Below are positions 1-5,579 of a stretch of 13,886 nucleotides of DNA, one piece after another. Source of the stretch: an uncultured Rhodocyclaceae bacterium (GTDB lineage: Bacteria; Pseudomonadota; Gammaproteobacteria; Burkholderiales; Rhodocyclaceae). The notes below the pieces were generated by a model that ran no database searches, was not told the origin of the DNA, and was given only the letters and a program-made list of their open reading frames with translations. Where the stretch lies: NCBI GenBank assembly GCA_937892345.1, contig CALAGF010000069.1, forward strand, positions 1 through 13,886. Reading direction: 5' to 3'. The first letter of the stretch is position 1, and every line of letters begins with the position of its first letter. The position numbers were made by a program, and so were the translations under genes.

Positions 1-1275
1 GCTGTTCCAGCCCAATTGTTCGTGGGCTGCAAGGCCATTGATCTTTACGGTCATGCCGTCGATTTCAAAGGTGAGCGCGTCCCGCATGGCCAGTGCTTCG
101 GTGAAAGCGGCCATGACACCCTCGGCGCCTACGACGGCCTTTGCGAAGTCGCTGACGACGAAGCCTTGTGCCTTGAGGAAGGCGAGTACGTCCATGTGTT
201 GTTCAAGCCCGTAGTCACGGGCAGCGACCAGACCGTAGGCAAAGAAGCTCAGTCTGCGCTGGGCAGTGATTCTGGGGTTGAGCAGCCGCAAGCTGCCGGC
301 GGCCGCATTACGTGGGTTGGCAAAGGGTTTGGCGCCGATGGCCATTTGTCGGTCATTGAGCCGCGCGAAATCGCGTTTCAACATCAAGACCTCACCACGA
401 ACCTCAAAGGTGATCGGATTCGGGAGTACGAGCGGAATGGTGTGCAGCGTGCGTAGTTGGGCGGTGACATCTTCGCCCTCCTCGCCGTTGCCACGCGTTG
501 CGCCTTGAACAAACTGCCCATCGACATAGCGCAAGGTGACAGCAAGGCCGTCGTATTTGGGTTCCACCGCAAAAACCATTTCCTGTTCGTCCTCACCTGT
601 CAGTTCGGCACACGCGCGTGTAAAGCGCAGCGCCTCCTCGCGATCCATGGCGTTTGCGAGACTGCCCATGCGCTGCGAGTGCCGGACGGTTGTAAAACCT
701 TCAAGCGGCTCGCCGCCGACGCGCTGGGTGGGTGAATCCCCTCTTGCCCATTCGGGATGCAGGGTTTCGATGCGCGACAGTTCGCGGAACAGCGCGTCGT
801 ATTCGGCATCCGTGATCGTGGGAGCGTCGAGTACATAGTAGGCGTGCGCGTGGCAGCGCAATTGGTCACAGGCTGCGTTGTACTGGGCTTGGGTGTCAGG
901 CATGGCCGTTCTTTCTCTGGTCGATGTCGGATGCTCGGAGCGCAAACATTCACCGTGCAGCCACCATTGCCGTGTCCCGTCTTCTAGGATCACAGCAGGC
1001 CCCTCATTCGGGTCGCGGCTCAGTTTTCCCATGTGGTAGAAGAACTGGTCGCCATTGGCCCGGATCAACGCAGGGCCGTTTGCCCGGTGTTCGACGGAAG
1101 CGCGTTGTCCGATAGCGCCCCGTTTGGGGTTCGCGGTGTAGTGCACCCGGGTGCCGTCCGGGTATTCCACCGACGGCTGATCTTCATGGTGTCCCAGAGC
1201 GCCGTCAATGAAGTGACGGATCGTGCCATCAGGGGCGATCAGGGTGCCGGAGAAATGTTTGCTGTAGGTACTCAT
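1..1275 (-). CDS. ligA: NAD-dependent DNA ligase, N-terminal part, with MORN-like N-terminal extension (runs off window)
   Basis: The segment from 903 down to 1 is the N-terminal 301 residues of an NAD+-dependent DNA ligase, which seals nicks using NAD+. Counted from the Met at 903, domain Ia shows AYYVLDAP and TDAEYD (Y22, Y35, D36). The adenylation motif EPKYDGL has its lysine at residue 116. TRGNGEEGED, GEVLMLKRDF and FANPRNAAAGSLR follow, and the window cuts the protein at EIDGMTVKINGLAAHEQLGW. KYDG replaces the common KLDG or KIDG, and MGSLANAMD replaces the usual MLSLDN. The frame stays open upstream of 903 to a TGA at 1318-1320. With Met at 1275 (or 1284) this adds 124 residues of repeats of the form GPAxI..DG....W..HG, like MORN or YwqK-type repeats. 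A GAGAAAG stretch just upstream of 903 means the ligase could also start there. Ligase identity is firm; the fusion is inferred from the open frame. Confidence 0.85.
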   Translation of the reverse strand, partial: MSTYSKHFSGTLIAPDGTIRHFIDGALGHHEDQPSVEYPDGTRVHYTANPKRGAIGQRASVEHRANGPALIRANGDQFFYHMGKLSRDPNEGPAVILEDGTRQWWLHGECLRSEHPTSTRERTAMPDTQAQYNAACDQLRCHAHAYYVLDAPTITDAEYDALFRELSRIETLHPEWARGDSPTQRVGGEPLEGFTTVRHSQRMGSLANAMDREEALRFTRACAELTGEDEQEMVFAVEPKYDGLAVTLRYVDGQFVQGATRGNGEEGEDVTAQLRTLHTIPLVLPNPITFEVRGEVLMLKRDFARLNDRQMAIGAKPFANPRNAAAGSLRLLNPRITAQRRLSFFAYGLVAARDYGLEQHMDVLAFLKAQGFVVSDFAKAVVGAEGVMAAFTEALAMRDALTFEIDGMTVKINGLAAHEQLGWNS

Positions 1276-1336
1276 GCCTTTCATGCTACCGAATGTGCCG
1301 CTGGTCATCCGGAATATTCAGCGAATGAAGTTGGCA

Positions 1337-1366
1337 TTGACTGTTTGCAGGATGCAATCGTATGAT
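1337..1366 (+). promoter_or_regulatory. sigma70-type promoter for the riboswitch transcript
   Basis: TTGACT (1337-1342) and TATGAT (1361-1366) are separated by 18 bp. Each hexamer differs from consensus at one position. Transcription would start near 1373, about 40 nt before the first riboswitch core and divergent from the ligase gene. Placement ahead of a structured leader supports it, but no experiment does. Confidence 0.6.
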
Positions 1367-1404
1367 CGTCCTCGATCGTTGGATTTCCGGTTCGCCGGGG
1401 ATTC

Positions 1405-1483
1405 AAGGTGTTGGCAAACCAGGGGTGACTCTGGGACGCAAAGCCTACGGTCTCGACCCTCTTAGGTCGAGATAGCGTGGTTG
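1405..1483 (+). ncRNA. cyclic di-GMP-I (GEMM-I) riboswitch, first of a tandem pair
   Basis: The segment carries the GEMM-I core: GGCAAACC, a short hairpin with a GTGA (GNRA) tetraloop, then GGGACGCAAAGCC. A second hairpin follows, GGTCTCGACC/GGTCGAGAT with loop CTCTTA, and then the conserved ATAGCG. Order, spacing and conserved bases match the Vc2-type c-di-GMP aptamer as I know it (GGGCAAACC, GNRA loop, GGGACGCAAAGCC, GGUAGCGGGG). The outer P1 pairing is not clear by eye, so the ends are approximate. The aptamer binds c-di-GMP and controls the downstream gene on the same strand. Confidence 0.88.
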
Positions 1484-1518
1484 TTCGGGCAAACCAGGGG
1501 TGACTCTGGGACGCAAAG
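1413..1518 (+). repeat. 31-nt perfect direct repeat shared by the two riboswitch cores
   Basis: Positions 1413-1443 and 1488-1518 are identical over 31 nt, at an offset of 75 nt. The identity covers the first hairpin and the conserved junction of both aptamers. The second hairpins and the outer stems differ, as expected for a duplicated aptamer whose ligand-binding core is conserved. Confidence 0.9.
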
Positions 1519-1556
1519 TTTCCGGTCTGTTTCGGCAGATAGCGGGGCCATTCGAT
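1484..1556 (+). ncRNA. cyclic di-GMP-I (GEMM-I) riboswitch, second of a tandem pair
   Basis: This second copy contains CGGGCAAACC, the same GTGA-capped hairpin, GGGACGCAAAG, a shorter hairpin (GGTCTG/CAGATAGC with loop TTTCGG), and GCGGGGCC. The closing AGATAGCGGGG is closer to the Vc2 3' end than in the first copy. It lies about 55 nt upstream of the start codon at 1612. The ends are approximate because P1 is not obvious. Tandem aptamers of this class are known and are usually read as giving a steeper or two-input response. Confidence 0.9.
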
Positions 1557-1580
1557 CAGCACTCTGTCTCAGCCCTTGAA

Positions 1581-1611
1581 GGTCTTTCTTAATTTTCACT
1601 GGAGAAAGATC
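1581..1611 (+). promoter_or_regulatory. Hairpin that can mask the ribosome binding site of the next gene
   Basis: GGTCTTTCT (1581-1589) can pair with AGAAAGATC (1603-1611): nine pairs with one G-U, around a 13-nt loop. The 3' arm includes part of the Shine-Dalgarno GGAGAAAG (1601-1608) and runs up to the ATG at 1612. There is no U-tract after the stem, so it looks like a translational rather than a transcriptional switch. Its coupling to the aptamers is inferred. Confidence 0.5.
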
Positions 1612-1998
1612 ATGAAAGGTTTGGTAACCACTATGTTGCTTGGGAGCCTTTTCGCAAATATTGGCTTGACGGGCGTTGGTGCTCAGTCTGCTTCGGCCGG
1701 AGATTTCGGCCCACCAGCTGGCTATGTGGCTCACCGTGCGGATGTTCAACAGGACATTTCAACCGGTCTCCAACAACTCGACAGTTCAATGCGTGAACTT
1801 CCTGGCTATGCAGTACAAGTGGCAGAGCAGGTAGAACAGCATGGTGCAGTGGCACTGATGTACAACAACCCGGAATTGACCCAGGTTGGCAACAGCCTCG
1901 GAGAGAAAATCGGCAGTGGTTTGCGCCACCTCGCGATTGCCTTGGGGAAGGATCTTGTTGCTTCATCGCAAGCTTCTCTGAGCGCTGGGAAAAGTTAG
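1612..1998 (+). CDS. Small secreted protein of unknown function under riboswitch control
   Basis: This 128-residue protein is not one I recognise. The start at 1612 is supported by GGAG at 1601-1604, seven bases upstream. An in-frame ATG at 1576 exists but lies upstream of that Shine-Dalgarno. Residues 1-29 look like a classical signal peptide: MKG, a hydrophobic stretch LVTTMLLGSLFANIGLTGVG, then a polar QSASA ending in an A-x-A site, so cleavage after Ala29 is likely. The mature part is about 99 residues with no further membrane segment and no cysteines. It is rich in Gln, Ala, Ser and Gly and looks helical (DISTGLQQLDSSMREL, then GEKIGSGLRHLAIALGKDLVA). It is the first gene after the tandem c-di-GMP riboswitches, which suggests a surface, adhesion or biofilm role. 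Periplasmic or exported location is likely; function is unknown. Confidence 0.8.
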   Translation: MKGLVTTMLLGSLFANIGLTGVGAQSASAGDFGPPAGYVAHRADVQQDISTGLQQLDSSMRELPGYAVQVAEQVEQHGAVALMYNNPELTQVGNSLGEKIGSGLRHLAIALGKDLVASSQASLSAGKS

Positions 1999-2078
1999 TA
2001 CTCGGCCTGTGCTGGAAAGCCGACCTCGGTGTGCGGCCGTCGAAAGACGGTCGCCACCTCCTCACTGGATTTGATGCG

Positions 2079-2405
2079 ATGGATACTGTTTTCCCCATTT
2101 CGACTGATGACGATGCACGCCAGCAGGCCACCATGGTTCGCCAAGCCGCGCTCGTTGAAGAACTGAAGGCCAAGTTTGATGTGCCGGACGCGGAAATTGC
2201 AGTCTGGTTGGGTGCGCACAAGACTTCCATTAGCAACCTGCGTCGGCTTGAGCGCCCCCTGACCATGCGCCAGGAACTGCGGCTTTACGATTTTCTGGGG
2301 TATGCGTGGGCACGTACGACGATTCTTAAAATGTGCCCGGAGGATTTGGCGCACATTTTGACCGTAAAGGATAACCTGCGTAGTCGGAAGCGGCGCCGAG
2401 GCTGA
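2079..2405 (+). CDS. Small helix-turn-helix protein (single-domain member of a local family)
   Basis: The protein has 108 residues from the ATG at 2079. A GTG at 2031 would add 16 residues, and neither start has a strong Shine-Dalgarno. The core, roughly residues 25-60, reads ELKAKFDVPDAEIAVWLGAH then KTSISNLRR. This has the look of an HTH, with the recognition helix near KTSISNLRRLERPL. A shorter conserved tail ends in MCPEDLAHIL, and the C-terminus is basic (RSRKRRRG). The same pattern occurs twice in the protein at 3993-4664, so the two are related. It starts 80 nt after the secreted protein with no obvious terminator between, so it may share the riboswitch-controlled transcript. A DNA-binding regulator is the likely role, but I know no named family. 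Confidence 0.65.
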   Translation: MDTVFPISTDDDARQQATMVRQAALVEELKAKFDVPDAEIAVWLGAHKTSISNLRRLERPLTMRQELRLYDFLGYAWARTTILKMCPEDLAHILTVKDNLRSRKRRRG

Positions 2406-2575
2406 AGTCAGTTGGGGTCGTGTCACAAACCGTTTCAATTGACGCCCACCCGACCTTAGCCAGTACCCTGATGTTTATCGGCAGCTCGGATAAAATTCGC
2501 TGTCCGTAATGGATATCCCATCAAATACCGCATAAATATGGGAAAATATTTCTCGTTCAGTGCAAAAACAATTCC

Positions 2576-3592
2576 GTGCAAGTATTTTTCCAGTCCCTCG
2601 ATTACCCGGCTGATTTCGCGCATCGTTTCGCAACGATGCTAGGTGTTGATCCCAATTCCGGGCGCGAAGCTGCAGCTATGCTGTTTGGTTTCGCGTCATG
2701 GGCAGTGTTGATCGAGGATGGTGTGGCCAGCGGCCGTATGCCCTCTCGACCGGACTGGATGGTGTGTGAGCAAGTCGCGAAGACCCGGTGGTTTGTGCTG
2801 GCGGATCGTCTGCAGACCATTCTTGAGGGTTTGGGGATTGCCGAGGATGTTTCCATTGAGCTCTTGCTGATGCAGTTGCAGCCGACGAGCCGTTTGCCTG
2901 CGCTCGCGATTCACTCGCAGTCGCTGACGGAGGTTTTTCCGACAGAGTGGGTGTTGAAGCTCAAGAGTGATGGCAAAGGCTTTCACTGCCCGGTACCCAA
3001 GAATACGGCAGTTTCCGTTGGCGGAGCTTGGTCCGAGGAAATGCGGGAGATCGTGAACGACTATCTTGGCTCGCAAAACCGGCGTGAGGGTTTGCTGTCC
3101 GATGAGCGCGGTTACCGCATTCTGGTTTGTGATTTCAAACGCAACATTCTCGACGCTGAGACGCGGGTCTACCTGATCGTTCGCCTGATGCCCATGGTGG
3201 TTGACGGCATTGTGATTGGGGTTGAAGTGTTCATTGACTCGCACACCTACATTACTGCCGGGATTAGTCCGTCGCAGGCCGCCGTGGTCGCAGAGGCCTT
3301 TTGCGCCTATCTGAGCCATGCCACGCTCTGGGAGCATGCGCCCGGGCTGCACTCTGGATCGGTCGATGGGGTGAATTTCGTCGTCGACGGGGTGGTTCAG
3401 GATCCAGGTGTGGCCATGATCGCTGATGCAATCCTTGAGCGTCTGCGCTTTTGTATGAAGCGGTTTCTCGACGAGGGGGCCATGCCTGGCGATGATGGCG
3501 CCTATCGCGGGGTACTGCCCATCCGTTCCCTTGACTCGGTGATCGACATTGGTCGCAATAGTGCCTTCACGGAGATCGATAAAGCCCATTAA
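2576..3592 (+). CDS. Hypothetical protein, 338 residues
   Basis: I do not recognise this protein. It is the long open frame with ordinary amino-acid use here; the equally long antisense frame is rich in His, Arg and Gln and looks like a shadow. The start is uncertain: GTG at 2576 has no Shine-Dalgarno, and the next Met is at 2636. The N-terminus (residues 20-45: MLGVDPNSGREAAAMLFGF then ASWAVL) loosely resembles the short helical segment ending in 'GF.SW..L' found at the start of some glyoxalase-like plasmid proteins; I hold this weakly. The middle has a probable beta-rich stretch (RVYLIVRLMPMVVDGIVIGV). No signal peptide or transmembrane helix is evident. It sits between the two related HTH genes with gaps of 170 and 400 nt, so it is probably a separate transcription unit. 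Confidence 0.6.
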   Translation: MQVFFQSLDYPADFAHRFATMLGVDPNSGREAAAMLFGFASWAVLIEDGVASGRMPSRPDWMVCEQVAKTRWFVLADRLQTILEGLGIAEDVSIELLLMQLQPTSRLPALAIHSQSLTEVFPTEWVLKLKSDGKGFHCPVPKNTAVSVGGAWSEEMREIVNDYLGSQNRREGLLSDERGYRILVCDFKRNILDAETRVYLIVRLMPMVVDGIVIGVEVFIDSHTYITAGISPSQAAVVAEAFCAYLSHATLWEHAPGLHSGSVDGVNFVVDGVVQDPGVAMIADAILERLRFCMKRFLDEGAMPGDDGAYRGVLPIRSLDSVIDIGRNSAFTEIDKAH

Positions 3593-3992
3593 CGTAAGCA
3601 CAGTATTTGCATCAAAGCCGGCCACCAAACCCGCCAAGCTATGTTCTGGGCGGAGGTGGAGACCGTGTTGCTGTGATCTCGCCTGGTTGTGCTGATCCAA
3701 CCGCACTCTCTGCCGAGGGTGCCCGGCATGCCGCCCGTCTCTTTCGGGACGATGCTGCGGATGCAATGCAGCCTCAATTGGGCGAATGCAAGTGCGCGTG
3801 TGAAAATCACACGAGACGTGGGATGCGATTTGCATGGGTTAGAATTGCGCCGGACCGTCTTTTCGGCTGGTTAGTTGTATGGTTTTTGTAAGGTTGAAGG
3901 TTGGAACAATTGGACCGTAGGGACTAGCGAAGTGTTGTGCTTTGGGTGGTTTCGAACAAATTTCGACAACCCATTAGTGCAAATCTCAAAAG
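3593..3992. other. Intergenic region without a supported gene
   Basis: This 400-nt stretch has no convincing gene. A 94-residue plus frame (3607-3891) starts only at TTG and has a composition unlike its neighbours. A 5-bp stem, CCGCC/GGCGG, lies near 3640-3655 but has no U-tract. The AT-richer end (about 3900-3990) is the likely promoter region of the next gene, though no clear -35/-10 pair stands out. It contains a short direct repeat, TTTCGA, twice around 3950-3966. Confidence 0.4.
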
Positions 3993-4016
3993 ATGACTGC
4001 AGTGATGTCATCTTTT
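3988..4016. repeat. 10-bp perfect inverted repeat over the start codon of the double-HTH gene
   Basis: AAAAGATGAC (3988-3997) and GTCATCTTTT (4007-4016) are perfect reverse complements around a 9-nt spacer. The candidate ATG at 3993 lies inside the left arm and a second in-frame ATG (4005-4007) touches the right arm. As DNA it could be an operator for an HTH protein. As RNA it would hide the start codon or act as a weak terminator-like stem. Confidence 0.6.
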
Positions 4017-4664
4017 AATCGAAAAGGTACACATGGTCAACCATCAGGGGACGTTCTCGAGGAGCATCTACTGCTGGATAAGATGCGTAGCGGTTTCGAT
4101 ATTCCGAGCGATGCCGCATTGGCCGCTTGGCTAGGCGTTGATAAGTCCACCATCTATTTTGTACGTGCTGGTTCCCGACGGCTGGGGCTACTTCAGCGCC
4201 TCAAGGTGCTCGATCGTATTGGTTTCCTCAAAACCGGAACGTTTGTAGAAGGGCTTCTGCCCGAAAACCTTGCCATGGATCTTCTGAACCTCAACAAGAC
4301 GACGCCGGCATGCACGGCTTTGGTTTCACTAGAGACCGAAAATGCAAATATCAAGCTAATTGATGCCGTCAAAACTGTGTTTGGTCTTACTACCGACGCT
4401 ACCCTTGCCGCGTTTTTGGGTATCAAAGCGACCACCATCTCAATGATTCGCGCTGGCAAGTCAGGCCTTGGCCCTATTCCCAAGCTCAAATTACTCGGGA
4501 TTGTTACGGGTGAATTTCAAGCAGATGATGTAATTGGCTTCGTAGACTCCTCAAGTCGCTTAGCACTGGCCATCGACACCTGGCAGAGTAGCCGTAGCCC
4601 GGATACGGGTGCAGCCGGCATACGTGCTAAAACGGCTATTTGTGCCCAACCCCCAAAAAGTTAA
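3993..4664 (+). CDS. Protein with two tandem helix-turn-helix domains
   Basis: This 223-residue protein has an internal duplication. Unit 1 (about residues 28-95) reads LDKMRSGFDIPSDAALAAWL then GVDKSTIYFVRAGSRRLGLL, ending LLPENLAMDLL. Unit 2 (about residues 121-175) reads IDAVKTVFGLTTDATLAAFL then GIKATTISMIRAGKSGLG. Each has 'D/T..LAA.LG...TTI..IRAG', typical of an HTH with its recognition helix at S/T-T-I. The HTH protein at 2079-2405 has the same pattern, giving three related domains within 2.6 kb. Two domains in one chain would let a monomer bind two half-sites. The C-terminal 45 residues are Ser/Ala-rich and probably disordered. The first 25 residues precede the domain, so a start later than 3993 is possible. 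The hairpin over the start may mean autoregulation. The family name is unknown to me. Confidence 0.7.
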   Translation: MTAVMSSFNRKGTHGQPSGDVLEEHLLLDKMRSGFDIPSDAALAAWLGVDKSTIYFVRAGSRRLGLLQRLKVLDRIGFLKTGTFVEGLLPENLAMDLLNLNKTTPACTALVSLETENANIKLIDAVKTVFGLTTDATLAAFLGIKATTISMIRAGKSGLGPIPKLKLLGIVTGEFQADDVIGFVDSSSRLALAIDTWQSSRSPDTGAAGIRAKTAICAQPPKS

Positions 4665-4716
4665 AGTCACTCTCGCGGTGGTTCTGTATGCAAATAACGA
4701 CCGGTTGCTGGCGCTG

Positions 4717-4744
4717 TTTGTTTGCTCGAGCGCTTTGCTACAAT
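4717..4744 (+). promoter_or_regulatory. Candidate promoter placing transcription start at the IHF-like start codon
   Basis: TACAAT (4739-4744) lies six bases before the ATG at 4751, with TTTGTT (4717-4722) as a weak -35 at a 16-bp spacing. No Shine-Dalgarno precedes the ATG. If the -10 is real, the mRNA would be leaderless or nearly so. This is a by-eye call. Confidence 0.35.
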
Positions 4745-4750
4745 TACTCG

Positions 4751-5032
4751 ATGACCCGCACTGAACTCACTTTCCGTCTCGCCTCGCGTTTTCCGCAACT
4801 GGCCCAGAAGGATGCCGAACTGGCTGTAAGCGAAATCCTGGGCGCTTTCCGCCACGCCCTTGTCAATAACGAGCGCATCGAGATTCGTGGATTTGGCGCC
4901 TTTGGCCTGAACTATCGAGCACCGCGCACCGGGCGCAATCCTAAAACCGGTGAGTCGGTAGCCGTCACTGGGAAATGGGCGCCGCATTTCAGGCCCGGTA
5001 AGGCATTGCGTGATCGGCTTTCAATGAAATGA
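4751..5032 (+). CDS. ihfB: IHF-beta/HU-family DNA-bending protein
   Basis: This 93-residue protein has the length and pattern of the integration host factor beta subunit. It begins MTRTELTFRLASRF, with a helical dimerisation region (DAELAVSEILGAFRHAL). The strand RIEIRGFGAFGLNYRAPRTG follows, then RNPKTG, the beta-arm tip whose proline intercalates into DNA. GKWAPHFRPGKALRDRL closes the fold. IHF works as an alpha/beta heterodimer that sharply bends DNA in replication, recombination and transcription. Here no rpsA gene precedes it, unlike the usual chromosomal ihfB setting, so this may be an accessory paralogue. The start at 4751 is chosen by alignment to the family; an upstream in-frame start at 4640 would add 37 residues unlike any IHF. 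It lies just left of the IS607 element and its 3' end appears intact. Confidence 0.85.
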   Translation: MTRTELTFRLASRFPQLAQKDAELAVSEILGAFRHALVNNERIEIRGFGAFGLNYRAPRTGRNPKTGESVAVTGKWAPHFRPGKALRDRLSMK

Positions 5033-5054
5033 TCCCTATCGCTATCTAGGACAA

Positions 5055-5083
5055 CCCAAGCATCTTGGGCCATCGATGCCCAA
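5055..5083. repeat. Two overlapping, mutually exclusive hairpins near the probable IS607 left end
   Basis: CCCAAG (5055-5060) pairs with CTTGGG (5064-5069) around CAT. TTGGGC (5065-5070) pairs with GCCCAA (5078-5083) around CATCGAT. The two stems share 5065-5069 and cannot form together. They lie in the 123-bp gap between the IHF-like gene and IS607 tnpA. They could be recombinase-binding or end structure of the IS, or the terminator of the IHF-like gene without a U-tract. Confidence 0.45.
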
Positions 5084-5155
5084 CCCAACGTAACATCAGG
5101 AAGGGCTTGAACAGTTTGCTTTAATTCTATCCGGAACTGCGCAATACTACCCATC

Positions 5156-5497
5156 ATGGAAAGCTTGGTAAGCATAGGTGAAGCCGCCAAGGCGCTGGGC
5201 GTGTCCATCACGACCCTGCGCCGCTGGGAGGCATCGGGCAGGTTGACCGCTGAGCACACGGCAGGCGGCCACCGCCGCTACGACCTTGCCAAACTCAAGC
5301 CCGAGCTGTTCCGAGCCGAAGCGGACGCGCAGCGCCGCACCGTGGCTTATGCCCGCGTCTCCAGCCACGACCAGAGGGACGACCTGGAGCGGCAAAAGCA
5401 AGTGCTGGAACTTTACTGCGCCCGCCAAGGCTGGACATTCGAGGTCATTGCCGATCTTGGCTCCGGCATGAACTACCACAAGAAAGGCCTCAAAAAG
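5156..5497 (+). pseudogene. tnpA: IS607 serine recombinase TnpA, N-terminal part (split by insertion)
   Basis: This encodes residues 1-114. An N-terminal MerR-like winged HTH is visible (SIGEAAKALGVSITTLRRWE, then TAGGHRRYD). The start of the serine-recombinase catalytic domain follows, with the nucleophile motif YARVSSHDQ (serine about residue 69), DLERQKQVLELYCARQGW and LGSGMNYHKKGLKK. IS607 TnpA is a small-serine recombinase that moves the circular IS intermediate. The coding sequence is cut at 5497 by the ISL3 transposon; the frame then runs 37 unrelated codons into the insert to a stop at 5609-5611. The rest is at 12332-12619. The GLKK codons join in frame to LLDAIIDG on the far side, so the gene was intact before insertion. 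The truncated product keeps the nucleophile but lacks most of the catalytic domain and should be inactive. Confidence 0.92.
5490..5497. repeat. Left copy of the 8-bp target site duplication (TCAAAAAG)
   Basis: TCAAAAAG directly precedes the left terminal repeat and is repeated exactly at 12324-12331, after the right terminal repeat. Eight base pairs is the usual target duplication of ISL3 elements. Both copies lie in the tnpA coding sequence. Confidence 0.92.
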
Positions 5498-5521
5498 GGG
5501 GCCTCGGATTTTCTGGTGGAC
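5498..5521 (+). repeat. ISL3 left terminal inverted repeat, outer copy
   Basis: It starts GGGGCCTCGGATTTTCTGG and directly follows the target duplication. It differs from the reverse complement of the right end at 3 of 24 positions. GG at the outer end is usual for ISL3. Confidence 0.9.
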
Positions 5522-5556
5522 GGCGAGGTTGAAAGTTGGCGTCCCGACAATTCACC

Positions 5557-5578
5557 CTTCGGATTTTCCGGTGGACAA
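5557..5578 (+). repeat. Second, internal copy of the ISL3 left-end repeat
   Basis: CTTCGGATTTTCCGGTGGAC and the following AA match the reverse complement of the right end (CTTCGGATTTTCCGGTGTAC, AA) at 21 of 22 positions, closer than the outer left copy does. It is in the same orientation as the outer copy, displaced by 55 bp, and lacks the GGGG tip (it has ACCC). Confidence 0.8.
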
Positions 5579-5579
5579 C

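Noticed and set aside
16..456. Plus-strand 146-residue open frame
   Set aside because: It is the antisense shadow of the ligase gene; the minus-strand frame has clear LigA motifs.
1413..1518. CRISPR-like repeat pair
   Set aside because: There are only two copies, and the repeat is the conserved core of c-di-GMP riboswitches.
1631..2266. Minus-strand 211-residue open frame
   Set aside because: It is antisense to the secreted protein and HTH genes and rich in Arg and Ser, as shadows are.
2696..3835. Minus-strand 379-residue open frame
   Set aside because: Very rich in His, Arg and Gln, with no recognisable features; antisense to the better-composed 338-residue gene.
3607..3891. Plus-strand 94-residue open frame in the intergenic region
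   Set aside because: It has a TTG start with no Shine-Dalgarno, Cys/His/Arg-rich composition and no relation to known proteins.
4912..5259. Minus-strand 115-residue open frame, including a stretch MGSIAQFRIELKQTVQALPD
   Set aside because: The 5035-5155 part has protein-like composition and could be a gene remnant, but the rest is antisense to two real genes and I recognise nothing in it.
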